From Thalassospira sp. MCCC 1A03138 (lineage in GTDB: Bacteria; Pseudomonadota; Alphaproteobacteria; Rhodospirillales; Thalassospiraceae), in NCBI RefSeq assembly GCF_002115785.1, contig NZ_JFJY01000001.1:620001-684000 (forward strand): 64,000 nt of DNA, given 5' to 3'. A program made the position numbers and the translations under genes. Below, in pieces: positions 10,801-21,640 of the stretch. The number at the start of each line of letters is the position of its first letter. The first letter of the stretch is position 1. The notes beneath the pieces are model-generated. The model did no database searches. It was not told the DNA's origin and worked only from the letters and a program-made list of their open reading frames with translations.

Positions 10801-13800
10801 GGCTGCCGCCATCTCCGCTTTCGACATGGGCCTTCAGGTCCTGCAATGCTTCAAGAACACCATCGCCTGAAAGCTGATCCGAACTCAGATAAAGCTTCAA
10901 TGTATCGGTGTTTGAACCGCCATCGACAATGCCGGTTCCCTCTGCGCTCAGATCGACGGTGTAATTGATCTCGTCATTTCCGGCCTCGCCATAAAGGCTA
11001 TCATCGCCCGACCCTGTCAGCTTGTCGTCCGAATTACCGCCATAAAGCGTGTCCGTGCCGTCTCCCCCATCCAGGGTATCCTTGCCCGAACCACCCAGAA
11101 TGGTGTCATTGCCCGCATCACCATTCACGACGTCATTGGCGTTCCCGGCTTCTATGTAATCATCACCGTCGCCACCGGAAATCGTATCTTTGCCACCACC
11201 GCCATAAATGGTGTCGTTGCCAGCCCCACCATAGACAATATCGTCAGAGCTTCCGGCTTCGACATAGTCATCACCGTCACCGGCATAGATCGTGTCACGC
11301 CCGCCATCGCCATAGATGGTGTCATCGCCGGTGCCCGCATCAATGATATCCTTGCCACTACCGCCATGGATCGTGTCGTCACCTGCACCCGACGAAATTT
11401 TGTCATTGCCGCCGGCCGCATCGATATAGTCGTTGCCGTCACCGGTAATGATCGTATCGCGACCACCGGTGCCGATCACCGTATCATTCGGGTTGTCGAT
11501 CACCTCGACGGTCAGGTTCTGCGAAACACTCTGGCTGTCATCGCCATCAACAGAAGTCGCGGTAACGCTCAGATCGAAAGATCCGGAATAACTGTTGCCC
11601 GGTGTTATTGTCAGTCCTTCAAGATCGGCTGCACTCAATGTCCATGACCCGTCACCATTGTTGGTGCCCGCAGACAAAACCGCACCGTCCGGCACGCCTG
11701 CGATTGTGACGGAAAGTATCTCGGATGCATCCGTAAGGATCGCGTCGATATCAAGGGCGATTGTCGTACCTTCATCACCTGACGCATCAAGTACCTCAAG
11801 CAACGGCAAATCGGCCACCGCGGCAACATTGACCATAATCGTGTCGGAAACCGTCGCAATATCAACACCATCAGCAGATGTTGCGGTAATATCGATATCA
11901 AAGCTGCCGCTGTAATTTTCTGGCGGTCGGATTGTAAGCCCTTCAAGCTCGGTCGAATTCAGCGTCCAGCTTCCATCACCATTGTCGGTGCCCGCAGACA
12001 GGGTTGCCCCCTCCGGAACACCCGAGATCGTAATGGAGAGAACTTCGGAACCGTCTGTCAGACCGGCGTCGATATCCAGTGCAATAGCCGAATCTTCCAA
12101 ACCACTGGCGTCAGAGATCTCCAATGTTGGCGCATCTGCAACACCGGTAACATCAACCGTAATCGTATCCGTCATGGTGGCGACGTCTTCGCCATCCGCA
12201 GACTGCGCGCTCACTGTCAGATCAAACGATCCGCTAAAGTCATCCGCTGGCGTGATCGTCAGACCGTTCAGATCCGCAGCAGACAATGTCCAACTGCCGT
12301 CACCATTATCGGTTCCGGCAGACAAAGTCGCACCATCCGGCACCCCGGAGATGGTTACAGTCAGAACTTCAGATGAATCTGTTAGACCAGCATCAATGTC
12401 GAGCGCGATGGCTGAATCTTCGCTGCCGGATGCATTCGCAATATCAAGTGTCGGAGCATCTGCGACGCCTGCCACATCAACCGTAATCGTATCCGTTATG
12501 GTGGCGACATCTTCGCCATCCGCAGACTGCGCGGTCACCGTCAGGTCAAACGATCCACTGAAGTCTTCAGCAGGCGTGATCGTCAGTCCTTCCAGATCAC
12601 CCGAACCCAGCGTCCATGTGCCATCACCATTGTTAGTACCCGCCGACAAAGTCGCTCCGTCCGGAACGCCGGAGATCGTGATGGTCAGAACTTCAGATGC
12701 ATCTGTTAGACCAGCATCAATATCAAGCGCAATAGCACTGTCTTCGGCACCCGAAGCGTTCGAAACTTCCAGCGTCGGGGCATCTGCAACGGCTGCAACA
12801 TCAACCGTGATCGTATCCGTCGAAGTTGCAACATCTTCACCATCCGCTGACTGCGCGGTCACCATCAGATCAAACGATCCGCTGAAGTCGTCCGCTGGCG
12901 TGATCGTCAGACCATTCAAGTCGGCAGCAGATAATGTCCAGCTGCCATCGCCATTATAGGTACCCGCAGACAGGGTAGCGCCATCCGGAACGCCACTAAT
13001 CGTGATGGTCAGTATTTCAGATGCATCTGCAAGACCTGCATCGATATCCAGTGCAATGGCGCTGTCCTCGGCACCCGAAGCGTCTGAAACTTCAAGGATC
13101 GGAGCATCCGCAACACCGGAAACATTGACCGTGACAGAAGTCTCGGTCGTCGCACTATCGCCACCTGCCACGGATGTGGCCCTGACCGTCAGATCAAAGC
13201 TGCCCGCGTAATTCTTAGGGGGCGTAATTGCAAGCCCTTCAAGTTGTTCCGGGTTTAAGGTCCAGCTGCCATCACCGTTGTCGGTTCCCGCCGACAGGGT
13301 CGCACCCTCCGGCACGCCGGAAATCGTCACACTCAACGTCTCGGTCGCATCCGAAAGCGCGGCATCAATATCGAGTGCTATTGCCGTATCCTCGTTGCCC
13401 GAGGCATTGTCCACCTCAAGCTCCGGCGCATCGGCAAGCGGGTTGAAAGCTTCACCGTCAACAAAGACCTGAAGCTCTTCTATATTCACAACCTCAACGC
13501 CAAGTGCGGCGAGTGTCAGACTGCTCCGCTCTCCGCCATCGATGTGATTTTGCAGTTCCTGCAAAGCACTCAGGACATCCGGAACGGAAAGCTGTTCTCC
13601 TGTCAGATGAAGCTTGAGAATGTCGGTATCACCGCTGCCATCGACAAGGCCGGTCTGTCCGCTTTCGGGCTCGATCGTATATTCAAGAATGTCGTTGCCC
13701 GATCCGCCATCAAGCGTATCGCCGCCCGATCCGATCAGCGTATCATCCCACGAACCGCCCGACAGCACATCGGTGCCTTCGCCCCCGTCAAGCGTGTCGT

Positions 13801-16800
13801 TGCCGCTACCGCCTTCAAGGGTATCATCCCCTGCACCACCAGTGATGATGTCTTCGCCACTGCCACCGTCGAGGTAATCATTCCCCTCGCCACCGGCAAT
13901 CGTATCGTGCCCGGTACCGCCATAAACGCTGTCGTCTCCGGCACCGGCATCAATCGTGTCATGGCCATCACCACCATATACCGTATCGTCGCCCGCACCC
14001 GAGGCGATGCTGTCATGATCCCAGCCACCTTCGATGTAATCGTCGGTATCACCGCCGGTGATCTGATCCTTGCCATCGCTGCCAATGATGGTTTCGCGCC
14101 CGTCCGATATGACATCAACGGTTATGGTATTCGAAACGCTCTGGCTGTCTGATCCATCGGTGGAAGTCACCGTCACACCGAGGTCAAATGATCCCCAATA
14201 CTCGTCTGGCGGGGTAATCTTCAGACCGTTCAGGTCAGCCGCCGACAGTGTCCAGCTGCCATCGCCATTATCGGTACCCGCAGACAGAGTCGCACCATCC
14301 GGCACACCGGAGATGGTGACTGTCATAACTTCACTGGCATCGGTCAGACCGGCATCAATATCCAGAGCGATAGCAGAATCTTCAGAGCCATTGGCATCTG
14401 ACACACCCAAAGTCGGCGCATCGGCTACACCAGCAACATCTACCGTGATCGTGCCACTACTCGTCGCAACATCTTCACCATCGGCAGACTGGGCGGTCAC
14501 GTTGAGATCAAACGAGCCGCTGAAGTCTTCAGCAGGCGTGATCGTCAAACCGTCAAGGTCATCCGAACCCAGCGTCCATGTGCCATCACCATTGTCGGTG
14601 CCCGCCGACAGGGTTGCGCCTTCCGGAACTCCGCTAATCGTGACGGTCAAAACTTCGCTAGAGTCCGTGAGACCAGCATCAATATCCAGCGCGATGGCGG
14701 AATCTTCCGAACCACTCGACTCAGAGACGTTCAAAGTCGGCGCATCGGCGACACCGGCAACATCAACAGTGATCGTACCGCTGCTCGTCGCAACATCTTC
14801 ACCATCCGCTGACCGCGCGGTCACCGTCAGATCAAACGATCCACTGAAATCATCCGCTGGTGTGATCGTCAGACCGTTCAGGTCGGTTGCTGACAGCGTC
14901 CAACTGCCATCACCATTATCGGTTCCTGCCGATAGGGTTGCACCATCCGGAACGTCGCTGATCGTAACGGTGAGAACTTCGGAGCTGTCCGTCAGGCCCG
15001 CGTCAATATCGAGTGCAATCGCAGAATCTTCGTTGCCAGATGCATCCGAAACATCCAACGTCGGCGCATCGGCGACACCGACAACATCAACAGTGATCGT
15101 ACCGCTGCTCATCGCAACATCTTCACCATCCGCTGACTGCGCAGTGACTGTCAGATCAAACGACCCGCTAAAATCATCCGCTGGTGTGATCGTCAGGCCT
15201 GCGAGCTGATCGGAACTCAGAGTCCAGCTACCGTCACCATTATCAGTACCCGCAGACAGGTTCGCACCTTCAGGCACACCAGAGATGGTTACCGTCAGGA
15301 CTTCGCTGGAATCCGTCAGACCCGCATCGATATCAAGTGCTATGGCAGAATCTTCCGAACCACTGGTGTCAGAGACATCCAACGTCGGAGTATCGGCAAC
15401 ACCCGCGACATCAACCGTAATACTGCCTGTTGTGGTCGCAACATCTTCACCATCCGATGACTGCGCCGTCACAGCCAGATCAAACGATCCGCTGAAGTCA
15501 TCCGCTGGTGTGATCGTCAGACCGTTCAGGTCGGCAGCAGATAATGTCCAGCTGCCATCACCGTTATCGCTACCGGCAGACAAGGTCGCACCTTCTGGCA
15601 CGCCGCTGATCGTAACGGTTAGAACTTCGGAGCTGTCCGTCAGGCCTGTGTCAATATCGAGCGTAATGGCCGAATCTTCGTTACCAGATGCATCCGAAAC
15701 TTCCAGCGTCGGAGCATCGGCAACACCTGCAACATCAACCGTAATGCTGCCTGTTGTGGTTGCAAAATCGTCACCATCAGCCGACTGCGCGGTGACCGTC
15801 AGGTCAAGCGATCCGCTGAAGTCATCCGCTGGTGTAATCGTCAGACCATTCAGGTCGGCAGCAGATAATGTCCAGCTGCCATCGCCGTTGTTGGTTCCGG
15901 CGGACAAGGTTGCCCCTTCCGGAACACCTGAGATGGTCACCGTCAGCACTTCGCTGGAATCCGTCAGACCCGCGTCGATATCAAGTGCTATGGCCGAATC
16001 TTCGTTGCCAGATGCATCCGAAACATCCAACGTCGGCGCATCGGCGACACCGGCAACATCAACAGTGATCGTACCGCTGCTCGTCGCAACATCTTCACCA
16101 TCCGCTGACTGCGCGGTCACCGTCAGATCAAACGATCCGCTGAAGTCATCCGCTGGTGTGATCGTCAGACCGTTCAGGTCGGTTGCTGACAGCGTCCAAC
16201 TGCCATCACCATTATCGGTTCCTGCCGATAGGGTTGCACCATCCGGAACGTCGCTGATCGTAACGGTGAGAACTTCGGAGCTGTCCGTCAGGCCCGCGTC
16301 AATATCGAGTGCAATCGCAGAATCTTCGTTGCCAGATGCATACGAAACATCCAACGTCGGCGTATCGGCGACACCGGCAACATCAACCGTAATCGTATCC
16401 GTCGCTGTGGCAATGTCGCTGCCATCCGCGGATTGGGCGGTGACTGTCAGATCAAACGATCCGCTGAAATCATCCGCTGGCGTGATCGTCAGGCCGTTCA
16501 GGTCAGCCGCCGACAGTGTCCAGCTGCCATCACCGTTATCGGTACCGGCAGACAAGGTCGCACCATCCGGCACGCCACTAATCGTAACGGTTAGAACTTC
16601 GGAGCTGTCCGTCAGGCCTGCGTCAATATCGAGCGCAATCGCACTGTCTTCGGACCCGCTCGCATCCGACACATCCAATGTCGGCGCGTCTGCGATCCCC
16701 GCAACATCAACCGTAATCTCTTCGACTACGACTGCGCTGTCGGTGCCGTCAGTTGTCGTGACAGATACGGTCAGGTCGAAGCTGCCGCTGAAATTTTCGC

Positions 16801-18007
16801 CCGGTGTGATCGTCAAGCCGTCGAGATCGGCAACATCAAGGGTCCAGGTGCCGTCACCATTGTCGGTTCCGGCGGACAGGGTTGCGCCATCGGGCACGCC
16901 TGAGATGGTGATCGAGATGCCCTCGTTCGCATCAAGCAGTTCGGTATCAATCGAGAGTGCAATCGCACCGTCTTCGGCACCGGCGGCATCGCTGACATCA
17001 AGCGTTGCACCATCGGCAACGGCTTCGACATCGACCGTGAAGCTTGTGCTTGTCGATGATGTGCTGCCATTGGCCTCGGTGCTGGTCGCGGTCACCGAAA
17101 GATCGAAGCTGCCGTTGTAGTTCTCAGCGGGCGTGATCGTCAGGCCCGCAAGCTGGCCTGATGTCAGTGACCATGTGCCATCGCCGTTATCCGTGCCGGC
17201 CGATAAAACCGCCCCTTCTGGCACACCAGAAATCGTGATTGAGAGGGTTTCGTTCCCGCCGTCAAGGTCACGAAGAGCGGCAGAGACATCAAGCGAGATC
17301 GCACTGTCTTCGTCACCGGTAACATCCGTGGCAGAAAGGCTTGGTGCGTCGGCGACTTTTGGCACCTCGTTCTGGATTTCGAGTTCCAGAACCTCGTCCA
17401 GTTCGGCGGAAGCCGTCGCACTTACATCAGCCGCCGCAACAGCAGCCTCTGATGCCGGTGCGGACCGGGACGCAAAATCAGTTTCAATATTTTCACCTGA
17501 GCGGCCACCACCGCCTTCGCGGGCGCCGGGCACAATGGTCGTATCGGGTGTTGAAATCGGTTGCGGGTTATCAGTACCACCTGCATCGTTTGACCGCAGG
17601 TAAACCGGGTCGTTTCCTGAGCTGCCGCCAGCAGTTTCAGCGCCCTCGCCAACCGTATCGATATTGTTTTCAAGCTCGACCCGCTCGGCCTCAGCCTGTG
17701 TCTGCTTTTCCGTGGCGTCGGCCTGGGTTGTTTCCTCGACCCGTTGATCACCCGCGTTGCGCCGGCGGAACTCGCGTTGCTGTTCGCCCTGCGGATTATT
17801 GACCTGATTGCCATAATGAACACTGCCCAACTGTTCGTTGGGAATGCCGCCATCGCCATTCTGATCACCATGCAGTTCGACATGCTCATCCGCGTCATCG
17901 CCACTGCGATCATCACGCATAAGATCATCACCGACGGTACCGGCATCTGCCCGGTTTCCGCCCAGTTCGTTGCGAGTGTCTTCTGCGTCGCGAGGATCGT
18001 CCGCCAT
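4811..18007 (-). CDS. Giant type I-secreted RTX / cadherin-like repeat protein (4398 aa)
   Basis: Likely an extracellular calcium-dependent adhesin or matrix protein exported by the type I system encoded just upstream. Residues 1-220 are hydrophilic and acidic, without a Sec signal. Then come 10 cadherin-like units of ~108 residues, an RTX block (about 1303-1448), a spacer, 6 more units, an RTX block (about 2175-2353), a second spacer, 14 units, and a large RTX block (about 3962-4325). The C-terminal ~75 residues end in SNVERIEW, as expected of an uncleaved C-terminal secretion signal. A typical unit has [54 protein letters not shown] and a [15 protein letters not shown] junction. RTX nonapeptides are GGxGNDxhx. 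GGAGAA lies nine bases before ATG. I see no LapA-type retention or LapG-cleavage motif. Adhesion is inferred from the architecture. Confidence 0.9.
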   Translation of the reverse strand: MADDPRDAEDTRNELGGNRADAGTVGDDLMRDDRSGDDADEHVELHGDQNGDGGIPNEQLGSVHYGNQVNNPQGEQQREFRRRNAGDQRVEETTQADATEKQTQAEAERVELENNIDTVGEGAETAGGSSGNDPVYLRSNDAGGTDNPQPISTPDTTIVPGAREGGGGRSGENIETDFASRSAPASEAAVAAADVSATASAELDEVLELEIQNEVPKVADAPSLSATDVTGDEDSAISLDVSAALRDLDGGNETLSITISGVPEGAVLSAGTDNGDGTWSLTSGQLAGLTITPAENYNGSFDLSVTATSTEANGSTSSTSTSFTVDVEAVADGATLDVSDAAGAEDGAIALSIDTELLDANEGISITISGVPDGATLSAGTDNGDGTWTLDVADLDGLTITPGENFSGSFDLTVSVTTTDGTDSAVVVEEITVDVAGIADAPTLDVSDASGSEDSAIALDIDAGLTDSSEVLTVTISGVPDGATLSAGTDNGDGSWTLSAADLNGLTITPADDFSGSFDLTVTAQSADGSDIATATDTITVDVAGVADTPTLDVSYASGNEDSAIALDIDAGLTDSSEVLTVTISDVPDGATLSAGTDNGDGSWTLSATDLNGLTITPADDFSGSFDLTVTAQSADGEDVATSSGTITVDVAGVADAPTLDVSDASGNEDSAIALDIDAGLTDSSEVLTVTISGVPEGATLSAGTNNGDGSWTLSAADLNGLTITPADDFSGSLDLTVTAQSADGDDFATTTGSITVDVAGVADAPTLEVSDASGNEDSAITLDIDTGLTDSSEVLTVTISGVPEGATLSAGSDNGDGSWTLSAADLNGLTITPADDFSGSFDLAVTAQSSDGEDVATTTGSITVDVAGVADTPTLDVSDTSGSEDSAIALDIDAGLTDSSEVLTVTISGVPEGANLSAGTDNGDGSWTLSSDQLAGLTITPADDFSGSFDLTVTAQSADGEDVAMSSGTITVDVVGVADAPTLDVSDASGNEDSAIALDIDAGLTDSSEVLTVTISDVPDGATLSAGTDNGDGSWTLSATDLNGLTITPADDFSGSFDLTVTARSADGEDVATSSGTITVDVAGVADAPTLNVSESSGSEDSAIALDIDAGLTDSSEVLTVTISGVPEGATLSAGTDNGDGTWTLGSDDLDGLTITPAEDFSGSFDLNVTAQSADGEDVATSSGTITVDVAGVADAPTLGVSDANGSEDSAIALDIDAGLTDASEVMTVTISGVPDGATLSAGTDNGDGSWTLSAADLNGLKITPPDEYWGSFDLGVTVTSTDGSDSQSVSNTITVDVISDGRETIIGSDGKDQITGGDTDDYIEGGWDHDSIASGAGDDTVYGGDGHDTIDAGAGDDSVYGGTGHDTIAGGEGNDYLDGGSGEDIITGGAGDDTLEGGSGNDTLDGGEGTDVLSGGSWDDTLIGSGGDTLDGGSGNDILEYTIEPESGQTGLVDGSGDTDILKLHLTGEQLSVPDVLSALQELQNHIDGGERSSLTLAALGVEVVNIEELQVFVDGEAFNPLADAPELEVDNASGNEDTAIALDIDAALSDATETLSVTISGVPEGATLSAGTDNGDGSWTLNPEQLEGLAITPPKNYAGSFDLTVRATSVAGGDSATTETSVTVNVSGVADAPILEVSDASGAEDSAIALDIDAGLADASEILTITISGVPDGATLSAGTYNGDGSWTLSAADLNGLTITPADDFSGSFDLMVTAQSADGEDVATSTDTITVDVAAVADAPTLEVSNASGAEDSAIALDIDAGLTDASEVLTITISGVPDGATLSAGTNNGDGTWTLGSGDLEGLTITPAEDFSGSFDLTVTAQSADGEDVATITDTITVDVAGVADAPTLDIANASGSEDSAIALDIDAGLTDSSEVLTVTISGVPDGATLSAGTDNGDGSWTLSAADLNGLTITPADDFSGSFDLTVSAQSADGEDVATMTDTITVDVTGVADAPTLEISDASGLEDSAIALDIDAGLTDGSEVLSITISGVPEGATLSAGTDNGDGSWTLNSTELEGLTIRPPENYSGSFDIDITATSADGVDIATVSDTIMVNVAAVADLPLLEVLDASGDEGTTIALDIDAILTDASEILSVTIAGVPDGAVLSAGTNNGDGSWTLSAADLEGLTITPGNSYSGSFDLSVTATSVDGDDSQSVSQNLTVEVIDNPNDTVIGTGGRDTIITGDGNDYIDAAGGNDKISSGAGDDTIHGGSGKDIIDAGTGDDTIYGDGGRDTIYAGDGDDYVEAGSSDDIVYGGAGNDTIYGGGGKDTISGGDGDDYIEAGNANDVVNGDAGNDTILGGSGKDTLDGGDGTDTLYGGNSDDKLTGSGDDSLYGEAGNDEINYTVDLSAEGTGIVDGGSNTDTLKLYLSSDQLSGDGVLEALQDLKAHVESGDGGSLMLDALGVEVSNIENLEIYVDGASYNPAAETPALDVVDATGAEDGGAIALDIDASLGDTTEILSITISGVPEGATLSAGTNNGDGSWTLEAADIEGLTITPADDYSGAFDLTVTATSSAGDDSASTSQVINVDVSAVADTPTLTVSDASGSEDSAIDLDVDAGLTDTSETMTITISGVPDGASLSAGTSNGDGSWTLSASDLEGLSITPSGDYSGSFDLTVTVTSQDGNDTASISDTITVAVAGVADQPTLDVSNVSGTEDSAITLDIDAGLTDSSEVLTVTISGVPEGATLSAGTDNGDGSWTLSSDDLEGLTITPEHDFSGSFDLTVTAQSADGEDAAATSSTITIDVSGVADAPTLEVSNASGAEDSSIALDIDAALADGSEVLTVTISGVPDGATLSAGVDNGDGSWTLSAADLNGLTITPADDFSGSVELGVTATSADGEDIATTTGSITVDVAGVADAPTLDVANAKGSEDSAIALDIDAGLTDASEILTVTISGVPEGAALSAGTDNGDGSWTLSASDLNSLTITPANDFSGSFDLTVTAQSADGSDIATATDTITVDVTGVADLPTLDAADASGSEDSAIALDIDAGLVDSSEVLTVTITGVPEGATLSAGTNNGDGSWTLSATDLNGLSITPAEDFSGSFDLIVTAQSADGSDIATATDTITVDVAGVADEPTLDVADASGNEDSVIALNIDAGLTDSSEVLTVTISGVPEGATLSAGTDNGDGSWTLSSADLNGLTITPADDFSGSFDLAVTAQSADGSDIATATDTITVDVAGVADEPTLDIADASGNEDSVIALDIDAGLTDNSEVLTVTISGVPEGATLSAGTNNGDGSWTLSATDLNGLSITPAEDFSGSFDLIVTAQSADGSDIATATETITVDVAGVADAPTLEVSDASGYEDRTIALDIDAGVTDSSETLTVTISGVPDGATLSAGTNNGDGSWTLDAGDLDGLKIRPAHNYSGSFDLVVTAQSADGTDIASATGVITVDVAGVADRPLLDVSDASGNEDSAIALDIDASLTDDSEVLTVTISGVPDGASLSAGTDNGDGSWTLEAGDLEGLTITPPENFSGSFDLSVVARSTDGDSSASTSDPIRLTRPPRFGGNTITVEVTGVADAPTLDVSDTSGSEDTAITLDIDAGLTDSSEVLTVTISGVPEGATLSAGTDNGDGSWTLSPDQLAGLTITPSDDFSGSFELGVTATSADGEDIATTTGSITVDVAGIADAPTLDVSDASGSEDLAITLDIDAGLTDSSEVLNVTISGVPEGATLSAGTDNGDGSWTLSAADLNGLMITPADDFSGSFNLAVTAQSADGKDVATSSGTITVDVTGVADAPTLDVSDASGSEDSAIALDIDAGLTDSSEVLTVTISGVPEGATLSAGTDNGDGSWTLAATDLNGLTITPADDFSGSFDLAVTAQSADGEDVAASSGTITVDVAGVADAPTLDLSDASGDEGNAVALDIDAGLTDSSETLTIIISGVPGGATLSAGTDNGNGTWTLSAAQLSGLTLTPASDYFGTFELMVSAQSRDGSDTATTTAILLVTIEEEAADPNETRWGTEADEMFQTGSGNDTIGAGGGHDTIWTNAGNDTIWAGNGNDVIYAGDGDDSITGDGGNDYINAGAGNDIVHGGEGTNTVYAGEGNDYVTGGSGDDKIHASGGDNIIYAGEGTNTVQTGAGNDTIYTGSGNDTIVGGDGNNIVNAGEGDNRIWTGTGNDTISVGSDDDYIDAGDGDNTITGGEGRNTILGGSGDDSITTGSGKDTVASGDGDDRIDVGGGDNTVWGEGGNDSIHGGYGDDTFLGGDGNDILNADGGSNYFDGGSGNDTLTTGWGRDTLYGGSGDDTIDGGGDKDRLYGDDGNDTLIGGAGKDTLSGGAGNDMLLGGDDDDTLIGGTGDDQLYGGGGSDLFIFNMGDGADHVDGGANGWTTDTIELHSANGGNIDSSDWTLVLDEGSITKSKHNYMELSTDSSGTIVFSDGTELTFSNVERIEW
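5035..6125 (-). repeat. C-terminal RTX nonapeptide block of the giant protein
   Basis: Roughly 1.1 kb of tandem 27-bp units encoding GGxGNDxhx-type calcium-binding nonapeptides (for example [20 protein letters not shown]). The block folds as parallel beta-roll on calcium binding (family knowledge) and precedes the secretion signal. It is the longest of the three RTX blocks in the gene. Confidence 0.9.
6150..10705 (-). repeat. Cadherin-like repeat array 3 (14 units of ~324 bp)
   Basis: Fourteen tandem units counted from the recurring VADxPTLxVxDASGxED junction. Units are highly homogeneous at the DNA level. One copy carries a 39-bp in-frame insert (7463-7501). Units around 8160-8340 and 8808-8990 are near-identical, two units (648 bp) apart. 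Confidence 0.9.
7463..7501 (-). repeat. 39-bp in-frame hairpin insert in one cadherin-like unit
   Basis: Compared with its sister units, this one has 13 extra codons ([13 protein letters not shown]) between TSD and TITVEV. The DNA has GTTACCCCC and GGGGG...TAAC arms around AAAACGT, so it can form a stem-loop. The extra residues are basic and proline-rich, unlike the acidic repeats. The length is an exact multiple of three and the frame is preserved. Confidence 0.75.
10700..10945 (-). other. Spacer module after RTX block 2 of the giant protein
   Basis: Encodes an ~80-residue segment with [32 protein letters not shown] and [17 protein letters not shown]. It is homologous to the segment at 13440-13660. 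Both follow an RTX block and precede a new cadherin-like array, so RTX block plus spacer behaves as one duplicated cassette. Confidence 0.7.
10950..11487 (-). repeat. Internal RTX nonapeptide block 2
   Basis: Tandem 27-bp units encoding GGxGxDxhx nonapeptides ([20 protein letters not shown]) placed in the middle of the protein rather than only at its C-terminus. It separates the 6-unit and 14-unit arrays. Confidence 0.88.
11490..13435 (-). repeat. Cadherin-like repeat array 2 (6 units of ~324 bp)
   Basis: Six tandem units recognisable by [17 protein letters not shown] junctions and the TISGVPxGATLSAG core. The stretch 1,940 bp long equals six 324-bp periods. Confidence 0.88.
13440..13660 (-). 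other. Spacer module after RTX block 1 of the giant protein
   Basis: Encodes [32 protein letters not shown] and [17 protein letters not shown]. It is a clear paralogue of the module at 10700-10945 in the same position relative to an RTX block. Confidence 0.7.
13662..14102 (-). repeat. Internal RTX nonapeptide block 1
   Basis: Tandem GGxGxDxhx-coding 27-bp units ([20 protein letters not shown]) following the first 10 cadherin-like units. Confidence 0.88.
14110..17370 (-). repeat. Cadherin-like repeat array 1 (10 units of ~324 bp)
   Basis: Ten tandem units. The first two (nearest the N-terminus) are the most diverged. Units beginning near 15083 and 16379 (numbers 8 and 4) differ at only about three residues and share the variant [10 protein letters not shown], consistent with a recent 1,296-bp (four-unit) duplication or gene conversion. 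Confidence 0.9.
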
Positions 18008-18074
18008 CTAGCCCATTCTCCGAGAAATGCGGGAAGGGAATTCCTGATCCGCATTTCCATACAAAAGTATAGAA

Positions 18075-18094
18075 TTCTCTGTTTTACCAGAGAA
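18075..18094 (-). promoter_or_regulatory. Inverted repeat between hlyD-like gene and giant gene
   Basis: TTCTCTG-N6-CAGAGAA is a perfect 7-bp dyad in the 145-bp gap before the giant gene. No T-run follows directly. It may be a partial terminator, a processing site, or an operator for separate control of the secreted protein. Confidence 0.35.
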
Positions 18095-18152
18095 ACGTGC
18101 GGCCAGGCAGTAGAAATGAAATGAACATTTCCAGCGGGACCATTATGAAAAC

Positions 18153-19505
18153 TCAGCGTTCGCTAAATGCCTGATCAAGCGAGACATAAACCGGCTTGAG
18201 CAGATATTGCAGCAATGTCCTTTCACCCGTCTGGATGTCGGCCTGAACCGTCATGCCAGGGATAATCGGCTGAGCGCGGGCACCTTCACCGACCCGGTCA
18301 GAATCAAGTGCCACCCGTCCTTTATAATACGGTCGGCCATCTTCATCAACAAAAGTAGAGGCCGATATCGATACCAATTCACCACTGATACTACCATATC
18401 GTATATAGTCAAATGCGCTGACTTTAACAGTCACCGGCTGTCCAAGATGAACATGACCGATATCCTCGGTCGAAATCCGGGTTTCCGCGACCAATGTATC
18501 ATCGGTCGGAACCAGTTCCATGACCACCTGTGCCGGGGCAATCACCCCGCCAATCGTGGTAAATTGCAGCCCCTTGATATAGCCCTTGGACGGAGCGCGG
18601 ATTTCAAGTCGCGCGACACGGTCCTTAAGCTTGCGCAGTGCTTCATCGGCCTGGGCAATTTCGCCGCCAAGCCGCCCCAGTTCACTCAACGCTTCCTCGC
18701 GCTGGCTGTTTTGAAGTTCGTTCTGCCGCAGATTGGCTTCGGCGATGGTTTCGCGCGCACGCGCCATTTCCGCAATGACACTTGAAAGATTGCCCTGCGC
18801 TTCGTTCAATTCACGCTGGATATTGAGGAACAGGACCTTGGAATTCAGCCCCTGTTCATAAAGCGAGCGGCGCATCGTCACTTCTTGGTTAAGCAGTTCG
18901 ACAGAGCGGCGCAAAGTCCCTTCCTGCTGCTGGAGCTGGGCCAGTTCGGCGTTCCGTTCCTTGATCTGAACGTCAAGGATTTCGCGCTGGCTGCTATCAA
19001 GATCGGTTTTGATCCGATAGATTTCCTGCTGGTTTTTTGCCAGCTCCGGATACTGGTCCATCAGCTGGGTGAAGTCGGGATCACGCGATTCGGCCAGTGC
19101 GCGATAACGTTCCGCTTCAAGACGCAGACTGGCCAGTCTGGTTTCGGCCTGCGACAGTTCGGCCTGCGATGCTTCGGGTTTCAATCGCATCAGAACCTGG
19201 TCTTTTTCGACCAGATCACCGTCGCGCACCATGATTTCGGAAATGATGCCGCCTTCAAGATGCTGAATTTTGTTAACAGCCCCGGTCGGCATGACCTGCC
19301 CGAAGGTGGTTGCCGTTTCCTTGATCTGGGTGGTTGCCGCCCACGCGACCAGCGCGATGAAGCCAACCGAAAGCATCACCATTGCCGAACGGACAAAAAC
19401 CGAAATGCCGCCTTCTTCAAGCAACACGGCATGTGACAGATAGCGTGCCATGCGGCGCGACTGGCGGAACCGTTCGATTGCGGTATTCTGAACTGCTTCG
19501 CTCAT
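18153..19505 (-). CDS. Type I secretion periplasmic adaptor (HlyD/PrtE family)
   Basis: Membrane-fusion protein linking the inner-membrane ABC exporter to an outer-membrane TolC channel. In 450 residues there is a cytoplasmic N-terminus, one membrane helix (about 39-58), a lipoyl half-motif (GGIISEIMVRDGDLVEKDQV), a long coiled coil (about 110-290), the second lipoyl half (LEIRAPSKGYIKGLQ) and a C-terminal beta domain (IPGMTVQADIQTGERT). The C-terminal LKP motif of HlyD proteins (LLKPV) is present. It overlaps the upstream ABC gene by four bases (ATGA), so translation is coupled. The substrate is most likely the giant protein encoded next. Confidence 0.94.
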   Translation of the reverse strand: MSEAVQNTAIERFRQSRRMARYLSHAVLLEEGGISVFVRSAMVMLSVGFIALVAWAATTQIKETATTFGQVMPTGAVNKIQHLEGGIISEIMVRDGDLVEKDQVLMRLKPEASQAELSQAETRLASLRLEAERYRALAESRDPDFTQLMDQYPELAKNQQEIYRIKTDLDSSQREILDVQIKERNAELAQLQQQEGTLRRSVELLNQEVTMRRSLYEQGLNSKVLFLNIQRELNEAQGNLSSVIAEMARARETIAEANLRQNELQNSQREEALSELGRLGGEIAQADEALRKLKDRVARLEIRAPSKGYIKGLQFTTIGGVIAPAQVVMELVPTDDTLVAETRISTEDIGHVHLGQPVTVKVSAFDYIRYGSISGELVSISASTFVDEDGRPYYKGRVALDSDRVGEGARAQPIIPGMTVQADIQTGERTLLQYLLKPVYVSLDQAFSER

Positions 19506-21640
19506 AGGAAACCTCCGTCAAGCACCTGCTGCTTGATGCGTGCAGGCGGCGCATCGGCGCGCACCTGTCCGGCTTCAAGAACAATAATGCGATCGGCCAG
19601 ATCAAGGTGGCTTGGCCGATGGGTAATCAGGAAAATCGTCGATCCACCGCGCAGGCGGTTGATCGCATGCTGGAACGCCCGATCCGCTTTTTGATCCAGA
19701 CCATTGGTCGGCTCGTCAAACAGGATGATCGGTGCTTCGCGGACGAAGGCACGCGCGAGTGCCAGGCGTTGCAGGAAGCTTGTCGAAAAGCGCGAGGAAT
19801 GCTGATCACCGATCCGGGTTTCAAAACCGTCGGGCAGAGCTTCGATTTCGGAAAGAATTCCCGCCGACATACAGGCCATCCGCAATTCATCGGGCGATGC
19901 AATCGGATTGGCAAGGCGCAGGTTTTGCGCAATTGATCCACGGAAAAATTCAACATCCTGCGGCACATAGGAAATGGACTGGCGCAAGGTTTGCGGATCC
20001 ATCTGGCGGATGTCCGCGCCGTCGATCAGAACCGCCCCGGCCTGTGGCTGATACATCCCGGCGATCAATTTGATCAGCGATGACTTGCCCGCCCCGTTCG
20101 ATCCGACAACCGCAACCACCTGTCCGGCCTTGATATCGAAATTCACCCCGACCAGAGCCGGATCGGAGTCCGGCGTATATCGGAAGCTGACACGCGAGAA
20201 GGTGACATTACCTTCGAAACGGCGTTGGCCAACCGTGCGCGGCACCAGATCACGTTCCGGTGCCAGCGTCATCAGACGGTTTATCTGCCGGACAGACCCG
20301 CGAAGCTGTGCCAGCCGCGGCATACCGACAAAGGCCTGATTGATCGGGCCAAGTATACGCCATGCCAGCATCATCGATGCCACAAGTGCGCCGACGGTCA
20401 TTGAACCCGCCATGACCTGAACCGCGCCAAAGGCAAGGATAAGCGCCCCGGATGAGACCATCAGAATCTGTGCCGATGTGTTGATCACATTATTGATCAT
20501 TGCCACCCGGAACCCGGCATAAGCCGTATCGGCCGAAATATCGCGGAAACGCGACAGCCAGCGATGTTCTGTGCCTGTATATTTCAACGCCTGCATCTTG
20601 CCGACCGTTTCGACAAGGAATTCCTGACGATTGGCCCCATTGCGACCAAGTTCCGAAACCCGTCGTGACACCACCGGGAAAGACACCAGCCCGATCAGGA
20701 CAAAAACAACGATCAGCCCAATCGGAATAAGCGCAAGCCAGCCCCCAAGGATCGCCAGAACAATCAGGAAGATCGGCAGGAAGGGCATTTCCAGAATGAC
20801 AAGCGCCATCGGGCCGCTAAAGAATTCGCGGACGCTTTCAAAATCGCGAATCCGCGAAATCTGAACCCCGACCGGGGCACGTTCGGTAAAGGCGGGTGGC
20901 AGGGACAGAAGCCGTTCAAAAATGGCACTGCTGACAAGGGTATCAAGACGCGCCCCAAAATGGCTGACCATCTGGCTGCGCAGATTGCGCAGGACCCAGT
21001 CAAGGATCAGGACAATTCCCATGCCGATCCCGAACTGGATCAACATGGGGATCGACCGCGTTCCAATGACCCGGTCATAGATCCCCATTACGAAAATCGG
21101 GCTGGCCAGCGCCATCAGGTTCAGCATCAGGGTAATCAGCAAAAGCTGTCCACCAAGGGCGGAAAACCGGTCGGTTATTCCGCCAAACCAGCCGCGTTTG
21201 TCATCTTCAAAAAACCGTTCGTGACGCCCAGCCTGGGTAAACTGGAACAAACGACCGGGAAGACTGCCGGGCTTGATCACCATTTCGCGGCTGGTACCGC
21301 CATCAAACACCCGGATGCCAACATTTTCCGGCTTGATCACCACAAGTGCGGTGCCGTTATCGGGCACGAACAGACAGGGCATCAACCGATCATCGATCCG
21401 ATCAAATGTGGTATCGATTTCGCGCGACCGGTAATTCAGGTTCGCCAGCACATTGCGAAAATCGGTCAGATCGAGTGCCTCGTCCATATGCGGCAATGCT
21501 TCTGCGACCTGACGGGGCAGCCCACGCCAGCCAAGCGCCTGCAACAAAGGCCACAGGCAGGCGTCAAAATCCGACTGGGCGTCATTGCTGGCAAGGCCCA
21601 TGCGGTAATTCAGCGCGAAGTCCATGTTTTCGATGTTCAT
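19502..21640 (-). CDS. Type I secretion ABC transporter with degenerate C39-like N-domain (LapB/LssB-like)
   Basis: A 712-residue exporter half. Residues 1-140 resemble a C39 peptidase-like domain, with no evident catalytic Cys-His pair, as in LapB/HlyB-type exporters that bind rather than cleave substrate. Residues ~165-440 hold the membrane domain with six helices. The nucleotide-binding domain has Walker A VVGSNGAGKSS (about 509-519), Walker B IILFDEP (about 636-642), D-loop NGLD and H-loop ITHRPS. The signature region reads RFSTSFLQRLALARA instead of an LSGGQ-type sequence. It overlaps both neighbours by four bases. Exports the giant RTX protein, probably together with the other ABC half; that partnership is inference. 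Confidence 0.9.
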   Translation of the reverse strand: MNIENMDFALNYRMGLASNDAQSDFDACLWPLLQALGWRGLPRQVAEALPHMDEALDLTDFRNVLANLNYRSREIDTTFDRIDDRLMPCLFVPDNGTALVVIKPENVGIRVFDGGTSREMVIKPGSLPGRLFQFTQAGRHERFFEDDKRGWFGGITDRFSALGGQLLLITLMLNLMALASPIFVMGIYDRVIGTRSIPMLIQFGIGMGIVLILDWVLRNLRSQMVSHFGARLDTLVSSAIFERLLSLPPAFTERAPVGVQISRIRDFESVREFFSGPMALVILEMPFLPIFLIVLAILGGWLALIPIGLIVVFVLIGLVSFPVVSRRVSELGRNGANRQEFLVETVGKMQALKYTGTEHRWLSRFRDISADTAYAGFRVAMINNVINTSAQILMVSSGALILAFGAVQVMAGSMTVGALVASMMLAWRILGPINQAFVGMPRLAQLRGSVRQINRLMTLAPERDLVPRTVGQRRFEGNVTFSRVSFRYTPDSDPALVGVNFDIKAGQVVAVVGSNGAGKSSLIKLIAGMYQPQAGAVLIDGADIRQMDPQTLRQSISYVPQDVEFFRGSIAQNLRLANPIASPDELRMACMSAGILSEIEALPDGFETRIGDQHSSRFSTSFLQRLALARAFVREAPIILFDEPTNGLDQKADRAFQHAINRLRGGSTIFLITHRPSHLDLADRIIVLEAGQVRADAPPARIKQQVLDGGFL

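Noticed and set aside
5035-17370. Regular short repeats that could be taken for CRISPR or intergenic repeats.
   Set aside because: They are in-frame 27-bp RTX units and 324-bp cadherin-like units within one long coding frame; no unique spacers.
4811-18007. A LapA-type surface-retained adhesin controlled by LapD/LapG.
   Set aside because: No retention module or di-alanine LapG-type cleavage site recognised in the N-terminal 220 residues, and no lapD or lapG gene in the window.
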